Of a DNA stretch of 64,000 bases, positions 35,224 through 47,462 are shown piece after piece. A model generated the notes under the pieces. It was not told the origin of the DNA, did no database searches, and was given only the letters and a program-made list of their open reading frames with translations. Positions within the stretch are counted from its first letter, which is position 1. Every line of letters starts with the position of its first letter. This stretch comes from Humulus lupulus (taxonomy: Eukaryota > Streptophyta > Magnoliopsida > Rosales > Cannabaceae). The DNA is taken from positions 22,661,107-22,725,106 of the forward strand of contig NC_084802.1 of NCBI RefSeq assembly GCF_963169125.1, in the 5' to 3' direction. Position numbers and translations under genes: made by a program.

Positions 35224-36864
35224 ACGTGTAACTCTCTCTCTCACTCTCTTGAGGCTTGGAAGGTTTTTGGGATTTTTGGAGGAGAAAGCTTTGAATTTAA
35301 GGTTGAGAGTTGGAGAAATCAAAGCTAGGAGTAGATTACAAGCAGCTGAGGGTCGAAACCATTCTTGAGGTAAGGCTTTGCTCTGGATTTTTGGTGATTT
35401 GAGTTATGGTTTTAAGGTTTATTTTGAAAGTTAAGCTTAGTTTGATTTTTCAACTTTAATGGGTTTTTGGGCTAAGTTATGTGGTTGTTATACTGGTTAT
35501 GTTGGTTGGATATGAATCATAGGAAGAATTCTAGGATAAGGGCTCTGAATTGATGATTTCCAGGGAAGTTAGCTCGTAGAAATGGAGGAAAATTTCTGGG
35601 TTTCGGGGTTGAGCCACGGCCGTGTTCATCAACGCCGCAGCCCGCTTGAGTTTATAGGCTAGTGGGGCTTCGAGAAATTTCCCAGGCGTAAGGTTTGGGC
35701 GCCGCTGCCCTAGATTGGCAGATGTGAGGCGATTCTGCCTCTGTATTGGGGCACGCCACGGCGCTTAAGGAAGGCTGGGCCGCGGCCCAAAGGTGGATTT
35801 TTTGCAAAATAAGGGTTTTAAGCTCATGAATTTGAACGTTAAGGCTCGGGAAGGTTTCTACTACCCAGTTTGGTCGAAACCAAGGTCCCGGAGGTTAGAA
35901 TTACGTCTCAAAACTATTTAATGGATTAGAACATGATGATTGATTATTATTCATGTGTTGTGATTAGGACTTCTTCAAGGCACGGGTTAGAGGACTGTGC
36001 TTGTGATCGATGTGCGTGGAAAGCTTGAGACACAGGTAAGAAAACTATTGTGCCCATAGAGCAGAGTGAGGCCCTATATTTTGTATTGCGGGCCACGACC
36101 CTATTTGATTGTGTTGCAGGGCGTAGCCCATTGATTATGCTCATGCATGTTTAAGTATTTGTTTAGTTATGCTATGTGTGCATATATGTGATTGAACGGC
36201 ATGAGCCGAGAATGGCGAAGGCCGAGAACGGCAAGGGTCAGGAACGGCAAGGCCGAGTACGGCAAGGGACCGGGAGCAGCGTTTAGCACGCGGTTTATGA
36301 GTTTCCAGGGCGAGACCCTAAAGGATACTTGGGATATCCTCACGGTGTAGACCGCGAACCCAAGGCCTGGTAAAGCGCCTGGGACGGCATGGCCGTACGT
36401 GTTTAGCCAATTTGCGACTTGATTATATGTTGAATGATAAATATGCATATGTTATTTGCTTGTGAGGGGTTTTCTTGGTGGGCTTAGGCTCACAAGTGCT
36501 CTATGGTGCAGGTAAGGGCAAGGGGAAGGTCGACCAACCATGAGTATGGAGAGCGTGAAGCGGGGCGTACATGTTTGGCCTGCCTAGCTGCCACGGCTAG
36601 GGGTATTTTGGAAGATGGTTGTACTAAATCTAGATTTTTTCGTTTAGCCGACTTTAATTACATTTTGAGTTGTAAATATTTTTAAACAGTATTTTGGGAT
36701 CCTATATGTTAAATGCTTTATGATTTCCAATGAATGGAATTATTTTCAAAGTATAAGACTTTGTTTATGGTTTAATTACACTTTTGTCCTAAAACCTCGA
36801 TTAGCGAGTAAATTGCACATTTTAAACTCACTTAGTAACGACTCTAAGGAAGTAGGGCGTTACA
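35224..36864 (+). repeat. LTR of T-frag, 5' truncated
   Basis: It ends AGGGCGTTACA just before the primer site. It shares the GGCTCACAAGTGCT...GTGCAGGTAAGG block (about 36485-36520) with T1 and T2. A GC-rich palindrome cassette lies at about 35610-35790, including the perfect 12-mer GGGCCGCGGCCC (35777-35788). The expected TGTAA start is missing; the left edge abuts element B protease at about 35223. Confidence 0.8.
36194..36269 (+). repeat. Short tandem repeat in the LTR of T-frag
   Basis: Five units of about 15-17 bp based on GAACGGCAAGGCCGAG, with AATGGC, AACGGC and TACGGC variants. T1 and T2 have only scattered copies of CGGC-type motifs at the same place (near 2060-2130 and 13290-13370). 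Confidence 0.6.
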
Positions 36865-36867
36865 ACT

Positions 36868-36879
36868 TGGTATCAGAGC
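36868..36879 (+). other. Primer-binding site for tRNA-Met
   Basis: TGGTATCAGAGC lies three bases after the LTR end. This is the standard plant retrotransposon site complementary to the 3' end of initiator tRNA-Met. Confidence 0.88.
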
Positions 36880-37204
36880 GAGCCAAGGTTTATGGTTTCT
36901 GGAGATTGACCAAACATGTACACTTGCTGTCAATGACAAGCTCGTTTCAGGGTTGGTTGGTAATGATTGAGTTATATGCTTGAATATGTGCTTAAATGCC
37001 CTGTTTGCATGCTTGTTTCATATAGAGCATGATGAATGAGTTAACATATGCATGATGCCAGGGCATGGCCTGTTGAGTGTTATATGTTATTTGTATGTTA
37101 TGTGGATTGTTGCTTATGGTTAACTGATACGATTTGGGAGGTGGTTTTGGATGTTGTTATCATGCCTGATGAGCGGCATCGTTGGTTGCAGGCATATTGT
37201 TGAG

Positions 37205-38332
37205 ATGCCTCGACAATCATCGAGACTCCGCGGCAGTAGGGCCGAGGATGACAACCAGGGTCAGGACCCTCCACCTGCCCCACAGAATTGGCAACAGATG
37301 TTTGCCAAAATGGAAGCAAGGTTGCAACGAACGGAGGAAGAGCTTCGACAGTTGAGGCAGTAGGCCCCTCCACAGGTCATTGAGTTTCCAGTTCAGCAGG
37401 TTGTGGCGCCAGTGCCGGTGCAACCTGTTGTGGAGAACAGGTGGGAACCTTTATATGAGAGGTTCAGGAAGCAGCATCCTCCCACCTTTGAAGGTGGACC
37501 AAACCCACTGCGGGCAGAGCAGTGGATGAATATGACTTCCTCGATCCTGGATTTTATGAGGGTTGAGGGGAACGAGAGGGTAGCTTGTGCTAGCTACATG
37601 TTCAAAGAGGATGCCCGCATCTGCTGGGATGTAGTAGTTCAGAGGAGGAATGTGGTAGTTATGACCTGGGAAGAGTTCAGAAACATCTTCAATGAGAAGT
37701 ATTACAGTGTTGCAGTTCAAGCTGCGAAGGTTGACGAGTTCATCAACCTGACTCAGAACCAGTTGACAGCAACTGAGTATGCTTTGAAATTTGACCGGTT
37801 GGCGAAGTTTGCGCCGGATTTGGTGCCGATAGATGCGGCAAGAAGGGATAGATTTGTGTGGGGATTGAACGTTATGATCGCCCGTGATGTGAAGATTACT
37901 TTAGATCCAGAGACTACTACTTATGCCTAGGTTGTGGACAAGGCCCTTACAGCTGAGGGGGCCGAGGATCAGATATGGAGAGAGAGCACTGTTAGGCGCG
38001 ATGCTAGGAGGATGGTGCCTTCTTTTATTGGATCTAGTCGGGGTAGTGCCTCCAGTGAGCAGAAGAGAAAGGCTTCAAATTCTTTTGTTCCTCCTAGCTC
38101 GGATAGGAGGGCGCAGGGTGCTTTTAGTGGCCGTCAGGGCGGAAGTGACAACTGGAGGAGTTTTCCAGTATGTCCTCGGTGCAGACGTCGACACCAGGGT
38201 GAGTGCAGGATTAGGGCCTGTTTTGTCTGTGGGAGTGCTAATCATCGGAAGAAGGATTGCCCACAAGCAATGAAAGAGGAGCTGAAGCAGGGTGACAGTC
38301 TTACTTCTGCCAGAGTGTTTACTTTGACTTAG
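37205..38332 (+). pseudogene. gag of T-frag, with CCHC zinc knuckle, interrupted by TAG codons
   Basis: The ATG at 37205 opens MPRQSSRLRGSRAEDD. A short coiled segment (QQMFAKMEARLQRTEEEL) precedes the gag core from about 37450: RFRKQHPPTFEGG, AEQWMNM, CASYMFKEDARICWD, W-EEFRNIFNEKYY. A basic Ser/Arg-rich linker leads to the zinc knuckle CFVCGSANHRKKDC near 38220-38260 (CX2CX4HX4C). One frame runs throughout, broken at 37361, 37928 and 38330. All three stops are TAG where CAG is expected. The protease and the rest of pol are absent because the fragment ends here. Confidence 0.88.
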
Positions 38333-38356
38333 ACTGAGGCGGAGGCTAGCCCCTCG

Positions 38357-39936
38357 GACCACCTCTAGGTTAAACCTTGTGAGGTAACCTTTTAGTGATT
38401 CATTCGGTTGATGTCGAACATTGGTTAAGGCCGAAGCCTCGAGCCTAATGACGACCATGGATTTGAATTATTTCTTGAAATCTCTTGACAGTTGACCCCA
38501 GGATGCTATTGAATGTCTTTTGAACTTCTCAAACCAATTTTTAGCTGGTGCGGTGAGAGAGGCTGGGAACAGCATACACATGAGCTCATAGCCCACATTG
38601 TTGCCTCGCATAATTGTGTTGAATGTGCTCAAGTGGCTGTATTGATCCGAATTTCCATCGAATGGTGGGACATGAGGAATTCTAAATCCTTGAGGAAACG
38701 GGGTGTTAGAGATATGTGGGGCAAATGGCTCGAGTTCCTCATCGAACTCTTCATCCCGTTCCCGGCTACGTTCATTTTGTAAGAGCTTGAATGCTTTCTC
38801 CAACTACTCAATCATTTCTTGGACAGGATCTACGGGATGCCTAATTGGGACCTGAGGGGGCTGGTTATCGTTGATAACAACTCCAGCTCCTTGCCTCGGT
38901 GCAGGATTGTAATTTGGCTGTTTGCAACTATTTAAATGATTTTGCAGATATGGGTTCGAGGGATTATCAAGCCTCCGATTATGGTTTAAATGTTCCCGTA
39001 GGTCAGGTTGATCTCCTCGATTCCCAACATTCCTTGGCTCTCTATCATAAATGCTCACGGACCTAGTGTAATCCGAGATTTCATTTATATAGCTTGTCGC
39101 TCGGTGATTACGAGGTGGATCCCCTGCTGGTCTCCTTGTCCCAGCAGCTCGTGACCTCGACATTTGGCTTCTAGTAGGTTGAGGAGCCCTGCGATCTCGG
39201 GTAGCCTCTCCATTTCTTTATCCCCGTCCAGCCTGTCGATCCCTATTTTGAGGGTCAAGTCATGGAGCTTCTTGAATTGGTGAGGGATGCCTTATTGGTG
39301 ATGGCAGGTGTCTTATGGGAGACGGTGGCTGTCTCCCAATTTTGGGCTTGGAAGGTCCCGAATTCGCCCGGTTAGGTTCTGGGATATTCTGCGCTACATC
39401 AGGATTTGGGGTCGAGCCACCGAGGGGGCTTGGTTATTCCCCATTCCCGTGTGTGTTGCTGCAGTTGGGTTGGCCTCAGCCTGATTCCCCCTCCGGGGTC
39501 TTGTCTGAACAGGAGGGGATGTTGGTGGCGGTGCTTGTTCTGCTCTCTGGGTGGCTGCATTTTTACGAGGACGTCCCCTGGGCCTACGAGGTGGGGCTTG
39601 AGTGTCCTGCGGAGGCGGAGCCTGGGTATCTTACGGAGGCAGGGCCTGAGCCGCATGTGCTTCAGCAGCTAGTCTGGCTAACTCTTCATTGCATTTTGTA
39701 GCTTCTGCCAACTATTTACGCAGTTGGCGATTCTCAAGTTCCACGATTGGAACATATCTCTCGGGATTGTTGTACATATCCTCGTTGGCCCTGGGGGCAG
39801 GTGGTCCCCGGGAGTTAGACGAGACACTCCTCTCATCGGGATCAGAATTCACCATAGGCTGCTTTCTAGGCCGTCGTGAGTATTCATCTTCATCTAGAAT
39901 GTCCTCCTTAGGTATATTGGGAACGTTCGCAGCCAT
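38357..39936 (-). pseudogene. gag of element B, frameshifted
   Basis: The start ATG is at 39934-39936 (MAANVPNIPKEDILDEDEY), very like element A at 62118. A Pro/Gln-rich, AT-hook-like stretch (PPRRPRGRPRKNAA) follows. The middle continues in another frame (38804-39163, MSRSRAAGTRRPAGDPP). The gag core at 38468-38803 contains PPFDGNSDQYSHLSTFNTIM and PAKNWFEKFKRHSI. The match to A ends at ESLKGYLTRFNLEV, at the T-frag junction. Two TAG stops, after QLRK and after QEMIE, occur at exactly the same codons as in element A. Confidence 0.85.
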
Positions 39937-39986
39937 TGCTAATCTGAGAGGCTCTCTGACTAAACAGACTCACGCATTGTTTAATG

Positions 39987-40009
39987 GCTCTCAATGAAAG
40001 CACCAAAAC
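39987..40009 (-). other. Primer-binding region of element B
   Basis: On the minus strand GTTTTGGTGCTTTCATTGAG directly follows the 5' LTR, as in A and E. The tRNA is not assigned. Confidence 0.5.
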
Positions 40010-40848
40010 TGTTGACGCCGTTTTTCGTCAACTTAAAAAGGAGAGCAATAAAACAAGAATATACCAGGGGAAGTGAAATATTATGATGAAAACAAGATGT
40101 TTTTACGTGGTTCAGCAGTTAAAAATCTGTCTAATCCACGAGTCTATATTATTAGTTCTTTGGAGTTTCCTGGAAACTTTCAGAGAATAGTTGCCCAGAT
40201 TTTTCTCTCCAAATCTCAATCTTTCGGTCCCTTGCAAATGGAGTTTCCTTCTCTATTTATGGAGAAGGTTTCAAAATTCGTTTCCACATATTTCGAGAAG
40301 ATATTCTGTGAATCATATAATATAATGTAAATAAATACATTATTTACTATGTACGCGGTAATATCCCATAAAATGTGGGATTTAATAATAATATCACATT
40401 AGATCTCTTAAACATTGTGAAGTTATAACAATAAATACATTCACACACAACTGACGTATTCGGATGCTGGATCCATGTGTCTTTGAGACCATTTTCCCAT
40501 TACGAGCTCTTCAATTTGGTTCGCTTATGCTCCCAACAAGTTACCATTGACGAAGTCATTATGTTCCGAGCTTACCCTCTCAAACTCGAACCATCTTGTC
40601 TGAGGGCTAGAGATACATCAAAAAAACTTATACAAGTGTTGAACCCTTGATGTTGTGAGTTGCGAGTCCAACTTATAAGCTCAGAGCACTTTCGAGGTTA
40701 CATATTTCTCGAGCTCGTGAGGTCGTTATTTACAGCGAAAACATCTCTGAATAATAGGTAAAATGATGGTCGTGTTCATTTCGAGCTTACACCTAACGAG
40801 CGTAGATTTCGAAATCATAATTCCCATATTCGAAATTTGGGTGTAACA
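40010..40848 (-). repeat. 5' LTR of element B
   Basis: It is 839 bp, complete: TGTTACACCC at 40848 to GGCGTCAACA at 40010, reading on the minus strand. It aligns over its full length with LTR A (61208-62044). The TATA position reads CCATAAATAG (near 40253-40262), one base off the TATAAATA of A and D. Confidence 0.88.
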
Positions 40849-41064
40849 GATATAAAAGTGCAACATTTTGAAAACATTGAGTATATTTATTACAAAAAAA
40901 AATTGAGTATAAAAGTGCAACATTTTGAAAATATTAGGTATTTTAGTCGCAATTTACTCTTTTTAAATTGGTCTAGAATCTTCATGAGAATATAAGATTA
41001 TTTGATTTAAAATCTTGTAAAGTTAGTAAGTTTTTTAACTGATTCCCGTATGTATATATATATA
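40849..41064. repeat. AT-rich flank with a duplicated 24-bp segment
   Basis: TATAAAAGTGCAACATTTTG occurs at about 40851 and again at about 40908, separated by a poly-A stretch. No gene seen. This is the flank between element B and the Helitron 3' end. Confidence 0.55.
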
Positions 41065-41235
41065 CTAGGTAAAAGCAACGTGCAATGCACGTTTGCTTAG
41101 TTTTTCCAAAATTGTAAACATTGTATATAATTTTAATAAAAACTGGTTCACTATTTTTTTAAAAATATATATTTATAATCGAATGAATTATAGTTCTAGC
41201 AGAAAGCAATGTGCAATGCACGTTTGCTTAGTTAT
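41065..41235 (-). repeat. Two tandem Helitron 3' termini
   Basis: Two copies of hairpin-plus-CTAG lie in the same orientation, with CTAG at 41065-41068 and 41196-41199. Their hairpins are AACGTGCATTGCACGTT and ACGTGCATTGCACATTG. The outer one is followed by T on the minus strand, as the insertion rule asks; the inner one is followed by A. Confidence 0.7.
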
Positions 41236-41854
41236 ATTAAGAAAATGTGTGAATTTAGTTTTATTTTATCACTTTCATATTAAATTTTATTATTTAATCA
41301 AGGGTAAGTAAGCATTTAGTACGGTATATTTTTGTGAAGTGTCGTTTTGCTACCCTATATTTACATTAATAGTCATTTGGTACTATGTATTTCATTGATA
41401 TAATTTTACCAATTTAATAAAAATTATGTCAATTATATGAGTTCCAAATATAAATTTAATTACTTAATTACATATGATTGATGACAGTTTAGTCATATTG
41501 ATAAAAATTATATTTATGAAATTTGAGTTTAAATACTAAATATCTATGATTTTGAAATAAATAGTACCATATGATTGATTATTGAAAAAAAGGGTACCAA
41601 AATGATATTTTGTAAAAATACGGGTTCCAAATGAATAAATATCCTCTAATTAGTGTCATATATTTTAAAAGACAATATTTAATATAATGTATGACATAAA
41701 AATATTACTAAAAATATTGTTGGAATTCCAATAATAACATTGTAAATAAAAAAATAAAAATAAAATTGCATATAGTTTAATAAAGAATGTGATTTTGTCT
41801 GAATAAATAAATAATTAAAAAAAATGAAGAAAGAGATTAATTTGTCTTTGTAGT

Positions 41855-43920
41855 TTAGGATGATGATTCATCCTCGTTGTTATCTTGTTTGGCTTCAATT
41901 GAGAGAATGAAATGTTTGTATTTCACATTATTCATTTTTTCTTCATCTCCAGACAATTTGATTGTCCATTTTTTTGTTGCTAATTTATTTGCAACAATTT
42001 CAATGTGTTGAGGAATTTCCTACAAGAACAATTTAGAGTTAATTTAGATAAATTATGGTATTTTTCATATGTATTATTTTGAAATGTAGTAATATTTATT
42101 CTTACCTGTGTAGAATTTTCCACCAACTGGACTGTAGAACTACCAAATATCTTTTCTACTACTTCTCCGAACATAACAGCATCGAGCTTTCCAGTATCAT
42201 CTTCTAGTTGCACATATGCCCTATCACTTAAAATTTATTTAAATATATTAGTTTTAATGTGAATATTAGTTTTTTAAAATTTGTAATTTATTTAGAAATT
42301 TAAATAAAATGTACTCACTGTGGTGTAGGGGTGCCTCGCTGTTTGCAGTTTGGATTTTCACAAACAATTATTTCGTCATACTTATGTTGTATTTTTCTAT
42401 GGCATGTCGCACAGGACATGTAATAGTACATTTGGGCAGAATCAATTATATTTATCTTTGCTTCTATCCAAAAGTATTTTTTCTACATCAAATAAGAATA
42501 TTTCTTTAGAAAGTTAATAATTGTACTTTGTTATTAAATTGAAATAAAAAAGTAATATTTACCTCCATAGATTGCAAAGCCTTCATTGCACGGGGAATAT
42601 CACAAATTTTGACGGTTTTTTGAAGTCCAATAGATGATATAGTAGTAGATAGATGTGTCAACGACGTTTCAATGATACTTTTAATTTTCAGTGTATTATT
42701 ATTCGCCCTTTAGAATAAAAAAGGAATAGTAATAAAAGTTAATAAATTTAAGAAGATTGTATGAAAATAATATAACTAAATGTAAAGTAATTTGAGCAAT
42801 ATGTGTATTTTAATATGGGGGTTTTACCATTACTTCAATGCAGTTGCCTCTGGAATTTGAGGATTGATTGTAAAGGTACTTGATGAACGTGATGATAAGG
42901 ACAATCATGTGTTCAATTTGAGATTTATATTAATGAAAGTATATCAAAGATATAAGAATATATAAGTTATGTATTTGTAAGTACCTCTATATGTTCGAAC
43001 AACTATTTGTGTTCCCAATATTATTGGGCATTCTTGAATAATTTTTGTTATTGTTTTGCATTCGTCTTGGACAAACCGACCCCACATAGTCAATTTTATT
43101 GGGTTGAAGCTGACAAATTAGATTGAATAAAAAATGTTAGTGTACATTTTGTAAAGTAATATCAATACTAAATGTAATTGAAAGTGTGTTTTTTTTTTAC
43201 CTTTCATCGATAAGATATATCTCTTGGATTGTTTGTTGTTGAAATTTTGTGGGTATCTCTTTTGTTGATTCAATCTGGATTGCAACAGCTAAGAAATCTA
43301 CATATTGAAATAAGAAAATGGTTATTTTGATGATAATCAATTTGTATAAGAAATAAATTTGAAATACCTATTCGTTTAGTTGAGTCTTTGTAAGAGTCCA
43401 AGTCTGTAAATGGAACGATGTTATATTTTGGCACCTCTATTTTATTATCTTGTTCTTCTACATCTTCTATTAGTGTTCTTGAGTTGAGGGTCCAATCATA
43501 TTCATATGATCCAATCTTGTACCTTGGGTTGGCATTTTTGACAAGTGCGTCACTGATATAATAAGAGTGAAACAATTTTAAAGTGTCCTCTCTAGAGTCA
43601 ATATCTGTTCCATAAATTACTGATTGGACTCGATTCCCCTGAACCAAAATTTTAAGAAATAATGGTTAATATTGTATTATATGAGTTGCAAATGATAAAT
43701 AGAGGTATGCTACATTCATTTAGGAGAGTATTAGTAATTTTCAAACTAATATATATTATAACAAATATGATACCTGTTGGTCAATTAATATTAGATTTTG
43801 GTATTTGACTGCTGAGGAACGACTTGTTCGCTTTGGAGATTTGTCTGCCACAATCATCTTGATTTTCCAGGGTTTTGTATTTGGTGTGATCTCGTTGATC
43901 GATGTACATATTGTCGGCAT
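41855..43920 (-). CDS. Helitron-encoded RPA70-like single-stranded DNA-binding protein
   Basis: About nine exons can be joined with GT-AG borders. Exon 1 (43920-43774) opens MPTICTSINEITPNTKPWKIKMIV, the usual start of the first OB fold. Exon 2 (43639-43368) has VQSVIYGTDIDSREDTLKLFHSYYISDALV. Later exons give the second OB fold (KLTMWGRFVQDE). The third has a zinc finger (YMSCATCHRKI...CENPNCK) and AYVQLEDDTGKLDAVMFGE. The last exon ends DNNEDESSS and a TAA at 41855. I noticed one possible stop near 42840, possibly an exon-border error. Plant Helitrons often carry such genes beside Rep-helicase; the protein would protect single-stranded DNA during rolling-circle transposition. It is not the host replication protein A gene, given its position. 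Confidence 0.78.
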
Positions 43921-46900
43921 TTTTTCCTGTAAAGATAAAAGAATATTACACACATAAATATAATGTATTTGAATTATTAATTTATCAAATAATTGATTGA
44001 AAATAGATTAATAAAATCTGTGAATATTACTTACGTAAACATTAATTTAAACATGATGCTGATAATAATTATGTGCACACAATATTTTTGGTGTAGTTTT
44101 TGTCAAGTTTATCAGTAGTCACTGGTCGAATTAAAATCCTTACTATAGACGATGTCTTTGCCCTTGATAAAGCCACGTACAATTGGCCATGAGAAAATAC
44201 TGGCTGTGGTAAATAATTCCCAACATAATCTAATGTTTGGCCTTGTGACTTATTTATGGTCATTGTAAAACTTAATCTTATAGGAAATTGAGTTCGCTTA
44301 AACGGAAAACCACTATTATCATCCACATTTGGTAAGAATGGTATTCTTGGAATGAAGACTCTTTTTCCCATATGATGTCCAACGGCAATTTCAGCATCTA
44401 TGATATTTCGATCGAAAGCCCAACAAATCAAACGGGTTCCATTGCATAGTCCCTCTGAAGGATTAATGTTTCTTAGGAGCATGATGGGACAATTTTTCTT
44501 TAGTAATAATTCATGAGGCGGAAGTCCATTAGGCGTTAATGTGTTTAAGAAATCTTCCATAACTGATTGCTCAGTTTTATCTATTGTCTCATCTACACTG
44601 TAATATCGCTGGGCTTCACCTGGAAATCTTTGTATTAACAATGCATTTATTTCATCCACAAAACTATTCTTTGGTGTTAGTATGGCCCGATTCATCATAG
44701 TTGACATATTTCCTGAATAATCTTGAATGTTGTGGAAAACGTCTTGTATTAAGTGATCTAATGAAGTCTTGTCATCATCATAGGGAACAAGCATCCCATT
44801 TGGTATTTTGATGATTTCATCTTTTGTAGTGGGTGGCAATCCATTACCTACTGATAACACATAATTTGAAAACATTGGATCTAATCTTGCTCGCATATTT
44901 TCAGTTAGTCGAAACTTAGTCAATGTAGGCCACAAGTAAGAATGAACCAGACTGGAATTAACCTGCTCTTGTCTAGTTCCTTTACGGACCACAGGCAATA
45001 CTTGTCGAAAATCTCCCCCAAAAACAACAACCTTTCCACCGAAGGCTACGTCAGAATCATTGATGTCTCGTAGCATTTTGTCTAATGCCTCTATGTGTTG
45101 TTTTCTTGTCATCGGTGCCTCATCCCATATTATTAATTTTGCTGCACGAAGAAGGTTTGCAAGTGCACTTTGTTTGCTCACAGAACATGTGGTTTTTTCG
45201 TCAGTATCAAGTGGAAGCTTAAAGCGAGAGTGAGCTGTTCGACCTCCTGGAAGTATAGATGCAGCCACACCCGATGAAGCAGTTGCAAGTGCTACCAAGT
45301 TTCTTGATCATACTGTTGCCAGAAGTGCCCTGTATAGGAATGTTTTCCCTGTCCCACCTGGGCCATCTACAAAGAATGCAGCATTTTGGTTTGATAAAAC
45401 TTTTTCCAACACTACATTATACACTTGTTGTTGCTCGCTATTAAGTGATCTTGAAGATGTAATATCTTCTTCTGGAATTTCAACACCCAACTCATCATCG
45501 ATTTCTCTAGATTGAAATTCATTTCCATCGAAAGAAATGTCTTCATCAAGAAGATGGTAAGAGTTAATGTTTTTCCCCATTGATTCAATTGTAGAAGAGA
45601 TTGACCTTAATACATGATATCTTGCAGTCGATGTAGAATCTTCTGAAGATTTGAAATCAATTGACATATCTTCCTCAAAACATTCCCAAAGGTCTCTTGG
45701 ATTGGTTGGATTACAATATACCAATATTGTTGCGAACAGTCGCCTCAAACTGGATGGCATTTGATATAAAGATGCCTCATGTAAACAGTCTTCTAAGCTA
45801 CTGTCTCTTTGTAACAAACCATGCATTGTTGCTGCCTCACGAAATGTGGGGGCCAAAATGCCCTCGACTGTTCTAAGATCTTCAAAGGACAACGGTCCCC
45901 TTACATGGTTTAGCAATATCCGCATGAAATAACGCTCACCCTCAAATGGATTTGCTGTAACAATACGACCTATGACTGTTTTCGTTTTTCGGGGAGTCCA
46001 TTCTTTGTGTTGATGGTTCCAAACATAATATTCTGGAATTTGTTTGTACAGTAATTTCTTTACATTTTCATCTACTCGATTTAATGCAAAGAATTGCGTT
46101 AGCATAGTTTTTCTAGAACGGTCTAAATTGAGGATGTTAATTAGATCGTCGTTTGCTTGGAAAGTGACCGGGTGTTGATCCTCCAGATGTAAATGCAAAC
46201 TATACACTGTTGGGGACATCTCATTGATAATAAATCCATATATTCTCCACATTGCTTCTGGGGGAGCAATCCATCGGGATGACTGGAATTGTTGGATTTC
46301 ATCAACTTGTTGATTGTTTGTTTCAGAAACCAAGTTGAAAGCGATACGATCATGACCTTTATAAATGTACTTGTAAAGATATTTCACTGCTTTTATTGTA
46401 GAACAAATCTCTACATTAATGTGAGAGTCAAATATTGCAAGGAGATACGGGTTGTATGGAACAACCCAACGATTGTCTAGATATTGTCCTCGGACCTTCA
46501 CAGTCATTCCATTGTTTGAACGCCTATATATTGGGAAGCAATCATTTCCAACAGTTGTTGCAGATGCATAATTCTTTGGATAATTACTTTTGCATCCACG
46601 ATTTCCTTTCATGCAAACATTTGATGGATTCAATACTCCACATGGTCCATGCATCATGTGCTTCACAACTGCGTTATGGAGGTGGATGTTTGTATTTTTA
46701 TCAGGTATCTCTGCTGATACGATCTCATCAAAAGATTCTGGTGCATGGAGTTTCCACTCATTTTGTAAGATAATTAAAAAGTGGGCATGCGGAAGACCCC
46801 TTTTTTGGTGCTCAATAACATAGACATATGCTGACACTTTTCCAAATATTTGCCTTTTGAATAACTGGTCCTTTAATTCTTCCAATTTTGCACGAAACAC

Positions 46901-47462
46901 TCGAGCAACCAAATCAGGTCGATTTTGACTCTCCTCGTGTGGACTTAATTCATTTGTAATTTCTGGTCAATTTGGATTGCATGTCATTGTTAAGAAAATG
47001 TCAGGTTTGCCGTAACGTTGAACTAAAGCCATTGCTTCCATATATCTTTTTCTCATGTCTCTTGGACCTCCAATAAAAGAAGATGGGAGTATAATCCGTT
47101 TCCCAACATTAGAAGGATTTGTTTCCCCAAGTGTAATTGTATCAACAATACCTTGATATAACTCTGATCGAATATGTTGTTGCTTGCCTCTAAAATAATC
47201 TAGTCTTGAGGTCTCGATCTTCACATACATATCGACTACAAATTGCTGCAATAATCGACCAGAAAGCAGCAAAATTGATCTGACATTTTCTCTTATTTGC
47301 AACTTGTAGCAATAATATTCGCGACATGAAACTATTGGGCACTTTCTTTGTTGGTTTAATCCTACAAAAGTTGAATGTGAAAGAAATGTTACTAACATGA
47401 ATGTATATATACTAAATGTATTTTTGTAAATATTTAATACTATGGTCTAACCTCGCTCTTCT

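Larger units (their letters stand above)
35224..38350 (+). mobile_element. T-frag: truncated chromovirus-like retrotransposon (LTR, primer site, gag) inside B
   Basis: The segment holds a 5'-truncated LTR (35224-36864), a tRNA-Met primer-binding site (36868-36879) and gag (37205-38332), then breaks off near 38340-38356 where element B gag begins in the other direction. It is the only copy of this LTR family in the window with internal sequence, so it identifies T1, T2 and probably N1-N3 as LTRs of a Ty3/gypsy chromovirus. The gag type and tRNA-Met primer suggest the Tekay/Del branch; this is inference. Confidence 0.82.
26530..40848 (-). mobile_element. Element B: Tat-like Ty3/gypsy retrotransposon, reverse orientation
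   Basis: On the minus strand the order is 5' LTR (40848-40010), primer region, gag (39936-38357), pol (35222-31676), antisense gene (plus strand, 27991-30797) and a truncated 3' LTR (26988-26530). The LTR and gag match element A closely, and the antisense gene matches D. The left flank ends AAATATAG and the right flank begins GATATAAA, compatible with an imperfect AT-rich target duplication. T-frag (35224-38350), in the opposite direction, replaces the gag-protease junction. Both flanks are AT-rich Helitron-type DNA. Confidence 0.88.

Noticed and set aside
37451..37720. Minus-strand ORF in T-frag gag
   Set aside because: Shadow of the gag core, which has clear family motifs on the plus strand.
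39315..39701. Plus-strand ORF of 128 codons opposite element B gag
   Set aside because: It is a shadow of the Pro/Arg-rich gag coding strand.
41855..43920. Host replication protein A gene
   Set aside because: It sits in the same orientation next to Rep-helicase inside Helitron ends and has the short Helitron-type domain set.
44069..45298. A cellular PIF1 helicase gene
   Set aside because: The helicase motifs continue in one frame, apart from a single stop, into the HUH Rep domain upstream, which only Helitrons have.
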